DNA of 64,000 nt from Aurantiacibacter zhengii (lineage in GTDB: Bacteria > Pseudomonadota > Alphaproteobacteria > Sphingomonadales > Sphingomonadaceae). The position numbers were made by a program, and so were the translations under genes. Where the stretch lies: assembly GCF_003584125.1 (NCBI RefSeq), contig NZ_QXFL01000004.1, positions 62,001 to 126,000 of the forward strand. Direction: 5' to 3'. Under the pieces are notes generated by a model, which saw nothing but the letters and a program-made list of their open reading frames with translations, made no database searches and was not told where the DNA came from. How positions within the stretch are numbered: the stretch's first letter is position 1; every line of letters starts with the position of its first letter. This document shows positions 26,680 to 35,396 of this stretch, piece by piece.

Positions 26680-27288
26680 ATGAAAAAGTTTTTCGTTTCG
26701 TCGTCGGCGCTCGCTTTGGCCGCTGCGGGCATGACTGCCGCTCCGGCGCAGGCCGGGGACCTGCCCATGATCGGCGAGATTGTCCCCTATGCGTTCACCT
26801 TCTGCCCGCGAGACTGGGCTCACGCTGATGGACAGCTTTTGTCTATCGCGCAGAATACTGCGCTGTTTTCGCTTTATGGCACCACCTACGGCGGTGATGG
26901 CCGCACAACCTTCGCGCTTCCCGATCTTCGAGGCCGTGTCCCTATGGGCCAGGGTACTGGGCCAGGTCTCACCACCCGTCAGATGGGGCAGCGCTTCGGC
27001 AGCGAAACGAACACGCTTTCCATCAACCAGATGCCAGCGCACAATCATGACCCACGAATGAACGTTTCCACCAGCGATGCGATCAGCCGCAACCCGATCA
27101 ATTCGTATTTCGCCCAGTCAGCAGACAACAAGTTCGAGGCCGGAACGAATGTTACCGGAGACCAGATGGCACCCGGAGCGATCTCGTCCAGCACGGTGGG
27201 CGGTAGCCAGGCCGTCAACAACATCGCGCCAACCTTGGTCCTGCGCTACTGCGTTGCGCTGTATGGCATTTTTCCGTCGCGCAACTGA
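26680..27288 (+). CDS. Secreted tail-collar domain protein 1 (MdpB-like)
   Basis: 202 residues from ATG 26680, with GGGGGAAG just upstream. A signal peptide (FVSSSALALAAAGMTAAPAQA) precedes a phage tail-collar-type domain: GEIVPYAFTFCPRDWAHADG, GDGRTTFALPDLRGRVP, SINQMPAHNHD and the end RYCVALYGIFPSRN. Most such proteins (microcystin-dependent protein MdpB family) lack signal peptides and sit near phage-like genes; these are exported. It lies right after the T4SS terminator, with its paralogue 36 bases on. Role unknown; a surface or fibre-like structural protein is a guess. Confidence 0.8.
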   Translation: MKKFFVSSSALALAAAGMTAAPAQAGDLPMIGEIVPYAFTFCPRDWAHADGQLLSIAQNTALFSLYGTTYGGDGRTTFALPDLRGRVPMGQGTGPGLTTRQMGQRFGSETNTLSINQMPAHNHDPRMNVSTSDAISRNPINSYFAQSADNKFEAGTNVTGDQMAPGAISSSTVGGSQAVNNIAPTLVLRYCVALYGIFPSRN

Positions 27289-27324
27289 TTGCGGCAGACA
27301 CAAATTGATTTGAGGGAATAGCAT

Positions 27325-27936
27325 ATGTCCAGAATTGCCAAGATTGCCGCCGTTCTTTCGGCCAGCACATGTCTCGCGATGGGATCGGTTCCCGCAGTTG
27401 CGCAGGAGACCCCCTTCCTCGGCGAGATCAAGATGGTCGGATTTACCTTCTGCCCGCGCGGGTACAGCGATACAAACGGCCAGTTGCTTTCGATCGCTCA
27501 GAACTCCGCATTGTTCTCCTTGCTCGGAACGACCTATGGTGGCGATGGCCGTACGACCTTCGCGCTTCCAAACCTTCAGGGCCGCGTACCCATGCATCTG
27601 GGCACCGGACCGGGACTGACTACACGCGTCCAGGGTCAGGCCTTTGGTAGTGAAACGAATACGCTTACCGTCAACCAGATGCCAGCGCACAATCACAGCC
27701 CCAGAATGAACGTGTCGCGCGTCAATGCCATCAGTCGCAATCCGATCAACTCGTTCATCGCCCGCGCGGCAACAAATACCTACGAAGAGGGTTCAACCTT
27801 GACTGGGGAACAAATGGCCGCAGGCGCGATCTCCTCGCAGACCATGGGGGGCAGCCAGGCTGTCAACAATATCCAGCCTTCTCTGGTAATTCGTTACTGT
27901 ATCGCCCTGCAGGGCATCTTCCCGTCACGTAACTGA
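27325..27936 (+). CDS. Secreted tail-collar domain protein 2, paralogue of the preceding gene
   Basis: 203 residues, ATG 27325 after a TGAGGGA ribosome site. Signal peptide LSASTCLAMGSVPAVAQ, then the same collar plan: GEIKMVGFTFCPRGYSDTNG, GDGRTTFALPNLQGRVP, TVNQMPAHNHS, RYCIALQGIFPSRN. It is clearly a tandem duplicate of the preceding gene, most alike in the core and the last 20 residues and more divergent in the signal peptide and the 170s. The two are probably cotranscribed. Confidence 0.8.
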   Translation: MSRIAKIAAVLSASTCLAMGSVPAVAQETPFLGEIKMVGFTFCPRGYSDTNGQLLSIAQNSALFSLLGTTYGGDGRTTFALPNLQGRVPMHLGTGPGLTTRVQGQAFGSETNTLTVNQMPAHNHSPRMNVSRVNAISRNPINSFIARAATNTYEEGSTLTGEQMAAGAISSQTMGGSQAVNNIQPSLVIRYCIALQGIFPSRN

Positions 27937-28053
27937 TTGCATGTGTCGCTGCCGGGCCACGAACCGGCAGTCTAACAGTATGTGTGAGCAGCGGTTCCTG
28001 GTCTGGCTGCTTCAGCCGATGCCATGAACCGCGGCGAACTTGTTTACGAGCTT

Positions 28054-29121
28054 CTAGATACGGCGAAGGAACCACATCGCGGTCCGGTTTCCGATGGCAC
28101 CGATCCGCGATGGGGGTTTGTCACCGAAAAGCGGCGGATCTCGCATCAGTTCCAGCCGCCTGGCGAATAATTCCATTGCGGATAGTGGAGATTCGCGATT
28201 GAGCGCGGCGGCGAATGCCTGGAGATGCGCCTGGACGCGTTTCTCATCCATGTGCGGTTCTGCTTGTGCGAGCCACTCGTCAACAAACGCCTCCCCCCAG
28301 ATCGCGCCGCACGCGCGGAGACTGGCCGCAATGGCCGGAAGACACTGAAAACGGCGTGCCAGGTCCAGGACCTGGTCCATCACATCCCTCTCCACACGCT
28401 GAACAATCATGGCGAGATCAGCGAGCCATTTCAGCCTCTTCCAGTTGGATCCAGCCCCGTGAAGTATGAGGTACAAAACATAATGGGGATTGGAGAGGTC
28501 CAGAGGGGCTTCCAGCATGGTCGCGTCACTCCAGCCCGCGGGCGGATTTTCAAGGGACCGTGAATGCAGTTCGACAATCACGCCCGAGCGGGGATCGCGT
28601 ACCTCGACCTCCCGATGGAACCGCAAGATAGCTTGCGCAATACCGGCCTTCAGAGGCCCACCTCGTATGTTCGTGTATCCTGCCTCGGCAGTCGCCTTGA
28701 TCGCTTCCGCAACCTGATCGGGGCGCAGGAGGACATCGACATCGCGCGATTGCCGCAGTGTTTCCTCGCCGTAGAGAATGTGCCCCAATTGCCACCCCTT
28801 GATTTCGACGCTGGCGATGCCGCGGTCGTCGAGAAGGGCTTGCACACACGCCGCGGCCGCTCTTTGCCGCAAGACCTGCCGCGCCTTGCCCTGAACGATA
28901 CCCGTAAGGTCCGACAGGAGTTGCTCATTGCTACTTCCGCTCACCTGCAAGGCATGGTGGAGCAAGAACGTGACGCGGTGCCGCTCTACGACAAACTGCA
29001 GATCGCCAGGAGGCGGCGCTTCTGCGGCACCAAGACCCAGCGCTGGCCTGATTGCGTCCGCAAGCGATTGAACATTCTCGGAAGGGCGGAAGGGCATCGG
29101 CCGCAGCCTTAGGATCGACAC
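28054..29121 (-). CDS. Nucleotidyltransferase family protein (NTP_transf_5 type)
   Basis: 355 residues with GTG 29121 or, giving a shorter form, ATG 29097. The characteristic block is VEIKGWQLGHILYG, then ETLRQSRDVDVLLRPDQ with the D-x-D metal pair, then EAGYTNIRGGP and EVEVRDPRSGVIVELH. This family accompanies HprK- and PqqD-like genes in lasso clusters, where a homologue is reported to add a sugar or nucleotide-linked group to the phosphorylated C-terminus. Here it lies 10 kb from the RiPP operon, beyond the T4SS, on the other strand. A functional link is inference. Confidence 0.75.
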   Translation of the reverse strand: MSILRLRPMPFRPSENVQSLADAIRPALGLGAAEAPPPGDLQFVVERHRVTFLLHHALQVSGSSNEQLLSDLTGIVQGKARQVLRQRAAAACVQALLDDRGIASVEIKGWQLGHILYGEETLRQSRDVDVLLRPDQVAEAIKATAEAGYTNIRGGPLKAGIAQAILRFHREVEVRDPRSGVIVELHSRSLENPPAGWSDATMLEAPLDLSNPHYVLYLILHGAGSNWKRLKWLADLAMIVQRVERDVMDQVLDLARRFQCLPAIAASLRACGAIWGEAFVDEWLAQAEPHMDEKRVQAHLQAFAAALNRESPLSAMELFARRLELMRDPPLFGDKPPSRIGAIGNRTAMWFLRRI

Positions 29122-29300
29122 GGGTCAAGGCAAGCCTGAATTGCCCAGTTCCCCCTTCGTCTGAATTGCTGGAACAGTTGCCGCATGGGCGCACGGATTG
29201 TTTGTCGCAGGTTAGCCGAAATCTCGGGCCTCCGCCGTTTCGGCAACCTGTCGCGATTCACCATATTGGGAGCGGCCTCTTGTGCTGCTATGGGCCCGCC

Positions 29301-31172
29301 ATGCTTACGATCGACGGTATCACTGTCCGGCTTGGAGGCCGGCCCATTCTCGAACGCGCCAGTGCGTCGATCCCGCAGGGCGCGCGGGTCGGGCTGATTG
29401 GCCGCAACGGGGCTGGCAAGTCGACCCTGATGAAGACCCTCATCGGCGAGATCGAGCCGGACGACGGGCAGATCGGCAAATCGTCCAGGGCGCGCATCGG
29501 CTATATCGCGCAGGAGGCTCCCGATGGTGCGATCACGCCGGAGGAAGCCGTGCTCGCTGCGGATGTCGAACGGGCGGCCCTGCTCGAGGAAGCGGAAACC
29601 TGCACCGATATGGATCGGCTTGGCGAAGTGCACGAGCGGCTGCTGGCGATCGATGCCTACACGGCACCGGCGCGCGCGGCCAAGATCCTGAACGGTCTCG
29701 GCTTCGACGAGGAGATGCAGCGTCGGCCCCTCTCCAGCTTCTCCGGCGGCTGGAAAATGCGCGTGGCGCTGGGCGCGCTGCTGTTTTCCGAGCCGGATGT
29801 GCTCCTGCTCGACGAACCGTCGAACCACCTCGATCTCGAGGCGACCCTGTGGCTCGAAAACTTCCTCCGGTCCTATCCCGCGACGCTGCTGGTAATAAGC
29901 CACGAGCGCGACCTGCTGAACAATGTCGTCGATCACATCCTGCACCTGCAGGGCGGCAAGCTGACGCTCTACTCGGGCGGCTACGACGCTTTTGAAAAGC
30001 AACGTGCCGAACGCGCGGCGCAACTGGAATCGGCCAAGGCAGCGCAGGATGCGCAGCGGGCGCGCCTGCAGGATTACGTGGCGCGCAACAGTGCGCGCGC
30101 TTCCACCGCGAAGCAGGCGCAGGCCCGTGCGAAGATGCTGGCCAAAATGCAGCCGATCGTTGCGCTGATGGAAGACCCGTCGCTGTCCTTCGACTTTCCC
30201 TCGCCCGGAGAATTGCGCTCACCCATGATTACCCTGGATGGGGCTGCCGTGGCCTATGGCGAGGCACCGCCGATCCTGCAGCGGCTGAACATGCGGATCG
30301 ACGCGGACGACCGGATCGCGCTGCTGGGCCGCAACGGCAACGGCAAGACCACGCTGGCCCGCCTGCTGTCCTCGCAGCTAAAGCCCATCGAAGGGGAACT
30401 GGCTGCGCCCGGCAAGCTGAAGGTCGGGTACTTTACGCAGTATCAGGTCGAGGAACTGGAGAGTAACACGACGCCGCTTGAGCTGATGACGCGGGCGATG
30501 GAGGGCATGGCGCCCGGCGCGGTGAGAGCGCAACTGGGCCGGTTCGGTTTCTCCGGCCCGCGCGCCACGCAGAAGGTGGAGAAACTCTCCGGCGGGGAGC
30601 GGGCCAGGCTCGCGCTCGCCCTCATCACCCGCGATGCGCCGCACCTGTTGATCTTGGACGAACCGACCAACCACCTCGACGTCGATGCGCGCGAAGCGCT
30701 GGTGCAGGCGCTGAACGATTTCGCTGGCGCCGTTATCCTCATCAGCCACGATCGCCACATGGTAGAGCTGACGGCGGACCGGCTGGTGCTGGTCGATAGC
30801 GGCACTGCGAGAGAATACGCCGGCAGCATGGACGATTACATCGACTTCGTGCTGGGCCGCAACCAACCGAAGAAGCAAGCTAGCTCCAGCACGCCCAAGA
30901 CTAGGCCTGCCGACCGCGCGAAAGCAAAGGAGAAGGCACGCTACCTCAAGTCCAAGCTGGCCTCGGCCGAAAAAGCCATGGCAAAACTTGAAGCCAGCTT
31001 GACCGAAATCGACAGCGCAATCGGCGAGCCTGCGTCTGCCCCCGCTCATCTGGCCGACATCGCCATGAGCGATCTGCTGGTCCGGCGTTCGCAGGTCAGT
31101 GATGGCTTGGCACAGGCCGAGGCGGATTGGCTGGCCTTGGGCGAAGATCTGGAAAAACTCGAGAAGGCGTAA
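29301..31172 (+). CDS. ABC-F family ATPase (Uup/YheS-like)
   Basis: 623 residues from ATG 29301; longer frames upstream are unlikely. Two ABC domains without membrane helices: first Walker A GRNGAGKST, signature FSGGWKMRVALG, Walker B LLLLDEPSNHLDL; second Walker A GRNGNGKTTL, signature LSGGERARLAL, Walker B LLILDEPTNHLDVD. A charged inter-domain linker (residues about 230-290) and a C-terminal Lys/Glu-rich coiled-coil tail follow. ABC-F proteins act on ribosomes, in translation factor or antibiotic-protection roles. This one looks like the housekeeping YheS type. Confidence 0.93.
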   Translation: MLTIDGITVRLGGRPILERASASIPQGARVGLIGRNGAGKSTLMKTLIGEIEPDDGQIGKSSRARIGYIAQEAPDGAITPEEAVLAADVERAALLEEAETCTDMDRLGEVHERLLAIDAYTAPARAAKILNGLGFDEEMQRRPLSSFSGGWKMRVALGALLFSEPDVLLLDEPSNHLDLEATLWLENFLRSYPATLLVISHERDLLNNVVDHILHLQGGKLTLYSGGYDAFEKQRAERAAQLESAKAAQDAQRARLQDYVARNSARASTAKQAQARAKMLAKMQPIVALMEDPSLSFDFPSPGELRSPMITLDGAAVAYGEAPPILQRLNMRIDADDRIALLGRNGNGKTTLARLLSSQLKPIEGELAAPGKLKVGYFTQYQVEELESNTTPLELMTRAMEGMAPGAVRAQLGRFGFSGPRATQKVEKLSGGERARLALALITRDAPHLLILDEPTNHLDVDAREALVQALNDFAGAVILISHDRHMVELTADRLVLVDSGTAREYAGSMDDYIDFVLGRNQPKKQASSSTPKTRPADRAKAKEKARYLKSKLASAEKAMAKLEASLTEIDSAIGEPASAPAHLADIAMSDLLVRRSQVSDGLAQAEADWLALGEDLEKLEKA

Positions 31173-31344
31173 ATCGCGCTGTCCACTGCCTGACGCGGCA
31201 CCGTCGCGCGCTGACGGCAAGGGCAAGTGTTGCGCAAAAGTCGCAAAAAATCTGCCGCGTGGCGCGCGTGAAAGGTATCCCTTGTAACTTCGGGGGTGCG
31301 CTTTACCCAAATGCACTTGGAATCAATCGTATTTGGGGTCTCTA

Positions 31345-34300
31345 ATGCGTCACAGCAGTATGAATTTGAAACGTCGTTCAGTTTTGAGCGCCGGTGCCGG
31401 TCTTGCAGCCATCGCGCTTTCCACGGGCGCTTACGCGCAAGACACGCAGAGTGAAGAAGATCAGACGGTAGCTGTTCCGACCGAGGACGCTGCTCCGGCC
31501 GAGACGATCGTTGTCACCGGCTCGCGCATTACCTCGGTAACGCCGTTCAACAGCCCCGACCCCATCTCTATCGTCAGCCCCGAGATCGCTCGCCGCGAAG
31601 GCAAGCTCGACCTTGCTAGCGCGCTGCAGAGCTCGCCCGTCGCTGCCGGTTCGACGCAGATCACCGCAGCCCTGTCGTCCAACTTCGTGACCAACGGTGG
31701 CCCGGGCGCGCAGACAATCGACCTTCGTGGTCTTGGCCCGAACCGTACGCTGGTGTTGCTCAACGGTCGCCGTGCCGGCCCCGCCGGTACGCGCGGCGGC
31801 GTGTCGTCCTTCGACCTCAACGTCCTCCCGCTCTCGATCGTCAACGACATCCAGATCCTGAAGACTGGCGCATCGTCGATCTACGGTTCCGACGCTATCG
31901 CAGGTGTTGTGAACATTTTCACCGGCAACCGCGAAGAAGGCCTCTCGCTGGACTTCAACGTCTCGCTGCCCTTCGACGCTGGCGGCGAAGAGTATCGTGG
32001 CAGTATCGCCTATACGAAGAACTTCGACCGCGGTCATATCACCGTGGCCGGCGACTATTCCCACACCAACGAATTGGCTCGCAACGATCGCGATTACCTG
32101 GCTTGCCCGGAATCGTACATCTTCGACGAAAGCGGCAACCGCGCCGACCTGGTCGATCCGCGGACGGGCCAATTCATGTGCGACGATCTGCGCTGGGGCC
32201 ACATCTGGACCTACAACCTGATCGACAACCTTCAGCTTGACGGTCCGGGCGGCCCCAACACGGGCATCCAGACCTCGCCCAACGGCAGCACCGTGCTGCT
32301 GCAATACCAGTACGGCAGCGGCGTGGCTGCGGGCAACCTCGGCATTCCCGCCTATGGTGCTCCGGCATACGAGGGTGACTTCAGCGCCCCCGCTGGCTTC
32401 TTCCCGACCGGTTACAACGCCGAGAGCATGGCCGTACAGAACGCCTACCATCCGTTCGCCGGTGAACAGACGCTGATCCCGGAAACCGATCTTTATACCG
32501 CCTATGCGGAAGGTGCTTACGAGTTCTCCGACGCAGTCGAACTGTTCGGCGAATTCCTGTTCAACCGCCGCGAAACCTACCAGAACGGCTGGCGCCAGTT
32601 CTGGAACTTCGGCTACACCGGCGAACTCTACGGTACGGGACCGGGCACCACGTTCAACTACTGGGGCGACGGGTTCGAAGGGGTGAACTTCATCAGCCCG
32701 ACCGCGATTACCAACCAGTCCGACAGCAGCCAGACGGTCGATTACTACCGCGGCGTGGCCGGCCTTCGTGGCCTGCTGTCCGCCACGGGGAACTGGCAGT
32801 ACGACGCCTACGTCCAGTACAGCCGGAGCGACGGTCGCTATCGTTCGCAGCAGATTCTGCAGGACGCCTATGACACGGGCTACTTCCAGACCAGTTCCTG
32901 CGTCGGCACCGTCACGCCCATTTCGGGCCGCAACTGCATCGACATCCCTTGGGCGGATCCCGAATTCCTGCGCGGCAACCTGACGTCGGAGCAGATCGGC
33001 TTCCTGTTCGACTGGGAAGAAGGCCGTACGGTCTACACCCAGCTGACCGGCGAAGTCGTCGTCTCTGGCGAGCTCTTCGAACTCCCCGGCGGGCCGGTTG
33101 GCCTTGCTGCCGGTCTCACGGCGCGTCGCGACAAGATCAACGACACGCCGGGTGATATCACTCTGGCCGGCAACGCCTGGGGCTCGAGTTCGGGCGGCGT
33201 CACCGCGGGCAAGAGCGTGACGACCGAAGCCTTCGGCGAACTCAGCGTTCCGATCCTCGCCGATCGTCCGTTCTTCGAAAACCTCACCTTGTCGCTCGCT
33301 GGCCGCCTCACGAACGTTACGGCAACGCGCCGTTCCGATGGCGTGGAAGACGAAGACAATGGCAACTTCACCTACAAGATCGGCCTCAACTGGGCTCTGA
33401 CCGACTGGCTTCGCTTCCGCGGCAGCTACGGCACTTCGTTCCGCGCACCTGCGCTGTTCGAACAGTTCCTTGCCGACGAGACGAGCTTCGTTAACCAGCG
33501 CAACGATCCCTGCATCAACTACGGTGCCGGTGTGGAAAACGGCACGACGTCCGAACGCGTCGCTGCAAACTGCGCTGCGGACGGCATTCCGGCTGACTAC
33601 CAGGGCGGCGGCATCACTGCGACGTCCTTCGCTTCGGGTGGTCTTGGCATTCTCGAGGCCGAAACCTCGAAGGCCACGACGGTCGGCATGGTCCTGACGC
33701 CCAACTTCTCCTTCCTGCCGGATACCGACTTCAGCTTCGCCGTCGACTATTTCGAAATCGAGGTGAATGGTGAAATCTCGCAGCTTGGCGCTTCGACCAT
33801 CCTCTTCGGATGTTACGATTCGGAGGATTTCGCCAACGAACCGCTGTGTGACCAGTTCACCCGCGGCCAGAACGAGACGGCGATCTATCAGATCGATGAA
33901 ATCTACGACCAGTTCATCAACATCGCGAGCCAGCAGAACTCGGGGATCGATTTCTCCGCGAACGTGGTTCACGATCTTGGTGGGGCAGGTCTGGTCACGC
34001 TGCGCGCTGAAGCAACCCGCCAGCTCGACAGGGACTTCCAGCTCCTTCCCACCTCGCCGGTGGAATCGAGCAACGGGGAATCCGGCTCTCCCAAGTGGGT
34101 CGCCGACTTCCGTGCCAGCTACTCGCACCCCTCGGGTCTGTCAGTCTTCTACGGCATCAACCTGATCGGAGCGACATCGGACCAGGAAGATTTCGAAGAT
34201 CGTTACGGCGGTCCGTGCCTGAATTCGTTCAACAGCCAGGGCACGTCCGATCCGAGCGACGATCTGCCGATCTACGGGACCTATTGCCCCGATCTGACCG

Positions 34301-34518
34301 CCAGCACGACGTTCTACCACAACTTCTCGGTGAGCAAGGAACTGCTCAATGGCCGCGCCGAACTCACGGCCGGTGTGAGCAACATCTTCAATACCCGTCC
34401 GCCGCGTGTTTCGGTGCGCAATGGCGGCCAGATCTCGATGCTTGGTCCGGTTGTGGCGGCGTCGCAGTATCCCTTCGTGGGACGCCGCGCCTTCGTCAAC
34501 GTATCGCTCGATTTCTAA
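31345..34518 (+). CDS. TonB-dependent outer-membrane receptor
   Basis: 1057 residues from ATG 31345. A signal sequence (SVLSAGAGLAAIALSTGAYA) precedes a TonB box-like ETIVVTGSRI, a plug domain with QTIDLRGLGPNRTLVLLNG and ASSIYGSDAIAGVVN, and a long 22-strand-type barrel ending in aromatic Phe (VNVSLDF). No N-terminal STN or carboxypeptidase-like extension is seen. A strong terminator follows, then two sulfotransferase genes. The ligand is unknown; such receptors in this group often take oligosaccharides, peptides or siderophores. Antisense frames of great length cover it, an effect of GC-rich codon use. Confidence 0.93.
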   Translation: MRHSSMNLKRRSVLSAGAGLAAIALSTGAYAQDTQSEEDQTVAVPTEDAAPAETIVVTGSRITSVTPFNSPDPISIVSPEIARREGKLDLASALQSSPVAAGSTQITAALSSNFVTNGGPGAQTIDLRGLGPNRTLVLLNGRRAGPAGTRGGVSSFDLNVLPLSIVNDIQILKTGASSIYGSDAIAGVVNIFTGNREEGLSLDFNVSLPFDAGGEEYRGSIAYTKNFDRGHITVAGDYSHTNELARNDRDYLACPESYIFDESGNRADLVDPRTGQFMCDDLRWGHIWTYNLIDNLQLDGPGGPNTGIQTSPNGSTVLLQYQYGSGVAAGNLGIPAYGAPAYEGDFSAPAGFFPTGYNAESMAVQNAYHPFAGEQTLIPETDLYTAYAEGAYEFSDAVELFGEFLFNRRETYQNGWRQFWNFGYTGELYGTGPGTTFNYWGDGFEGVNFISPTAITNQSDSSQTVDYYRGVAGLRGLLSATGNWQYDAYVQYSRSDGRYRSQQILQDAYDTGYFQTSSCVGTVTPISGRNCIDIPWADPEFLRGNLTSEQIGFLFDWEEGRTVYTQLTGEVVVSGELFELPGGPVGLAAGLTARRDKINDTPGDITLAGNAWGSSSGGVTAGKSVTTEAFGELSVPILADRPFFENLTLSLAGRLTNVTATRRSDGVEDEDNGNFTYKIGLNWALTDWLRFRGSYGTSFRAPALFEQFLADETSFVNQRNDPCINYGAGVENGTTSERVAANCAADGIPADYQGGGITATSFASGGLGILEAETSKATTVGMVLTPNFSFLPDTDFSFAVDYFEIEVNGEISQLGASTILFGCYDSEDFANEPLCDQFTRGQNETAIYQIDEIYDQFINIASQQNSGIDFSANVVHDLGGAGLVTLRAEATRQLDRDFQLLPTSPVESSNGESGSPKWVADFRASYSHPSGLSVFYGINLIGATSDQEDFEDRYGGPCLNSFNSQGTSDPSDDLPIYGTYCPDLTASTTFYHNFSVSKELLNGRAELTAGVSNIFNTRPPRVSVRNGGQISMLGPVVAASQYPFVGRRAFVNVSLDF

Positions 34519-34555
34519 GGTCGACAGATACGGGCGGGGAACCGTTCGAAACGAG

Positions 34556-34588
34556 AGGGCGGCATGGCAACATGCCGCCCTTTCTGTT
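34556..34588 (+). terminator. Intrinsic terminator after the TonB-dependent receptor
   Basis: A perfect 11-bp stem (AGGGCGGCATG pairing with CATGCCGCCCT) closes a GCAA tetraloop and runs into TTTCTGTT. It lies 38 bases after the receptor stop and 23 bases before the next ATG, so read-through into the sulfotransferases should be limited. Confidence 0.92.
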
Positions 34589-34610
34589 AGGCCGCCGGGA
34601 AGGAGCGGAC

Positions 34611-35396
34611 ATGCCGGAAATCTTAGTTCAACGTGACAATCTCGACGAGGTCGCAGAGCGGTTCGACCGCAAACCCCTCGAGCAGGGGGTTTTTCTCAAC
34701 TCCATTCCCAAGAGCGGAAGCCATCTGCTGCGCAACATCCTGCGCATGTTCGTGCCCACCGACCAGACCTACACGGCGGACTTCATCCAGTGGGGCAACC
34801 TGCAGGCCCATCGCAGCGCGTTCGATCCGGCCTCACCGAAACTGAGCTGGGGCCATCTCTTCTTCGCCGATGCCTCGGTGATCGAAACCGCCCACGTCCG
34901 AAGAATTTTGCTTTACCGTGATCCGTACGACTGGGTCATCGCGCGGGCCCGCTTCATCCTCTCGGAACAGTTCCGGGGCAATGTCGATCATCTGCGTACC
35001 GGTGTCCTTTCAAGCGACGAATTGCTGACGATGATGATCTTCGGCCTTCCGCAAAAGCTCCCTTCGCTCAACGATATATACGAACTCAACGCTGCCGCCT
35101 GGCTCGGCGCGCGATGCCATGTCGTAAAGTATGAAGAGCTCGTCTCGTACGTGCAGGATACCGAAAGCAGCGGCGCGGCAGAGTTCTTCAGCGGACTGCT
35201 GGGTGCCTGCGGTATCGCCACTCCGAACGATTGGGCCGAACGCGTGAAAGCGGGCTCCGCGCGCGGCGAGAGCGCCACTGCGCGCGAGAACCTGACAGGC
35301 GTAACCATCGACCTGCCGGAGACCCTGCCCGAGAAGCACCGGGCACTGGTGGACTACCAGGCACCCTGCCTGCGCAAGCTGCTGGGTTACAATTGA
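34611..35396 (+). CDS. Sulfotransferase family protein
   Basis: 261 residues from ATG 34611, preceded by AAGGAG with five-base spacing. The PAPS-binding loop is FLNSIPKSGSHLLRNILR (residues about 28-45), and ILLYRDPYDWVIARAR gives the 3'-phosphate motif. It would transfer sulfate from PAPS to an unknown acceptor. The stop overlaps the ATG of the TPR-sulfotransferase by one base, so the two are coupled. No signal peptide. Confidence 0.8.
   Translation: MPEILVQRDNLDEVAERFDRKPLEQGVFLNSIPKSGSHLLRNILRMFVPTDQTYTADFIQWGNLQAHRSAFDPASPKLSWGHLFFADASVIETAHVRRILLYRDPYDWVIARARFILSEQFRGNVDHLRTGVLSSDELLTMMIFGLPQKLPSLNDIYELNAAAWLGARCHVVKYEELVSYVQDTESSGAAEFFSGLLGACGIATPNDWAERVKAGSARGESATARENLTGVTIDLPETLPEKHRALVDYQAPCLRKLLGYN

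Noticed and set aside
26680-27936. Prophage tail region
   Set aside because: No capsid, portal, terminase or other tail gene is nearby, and both collar proteins have signal peptides.
31378-34128. Very long reverse open frame opposite the TonB-dependent receptor (over 900 codons)
   Set aside because: It mirrors codon structure of a GC-rich receptor gene, has no signal peptide or domain, and the sense strand is clearly the receptor.
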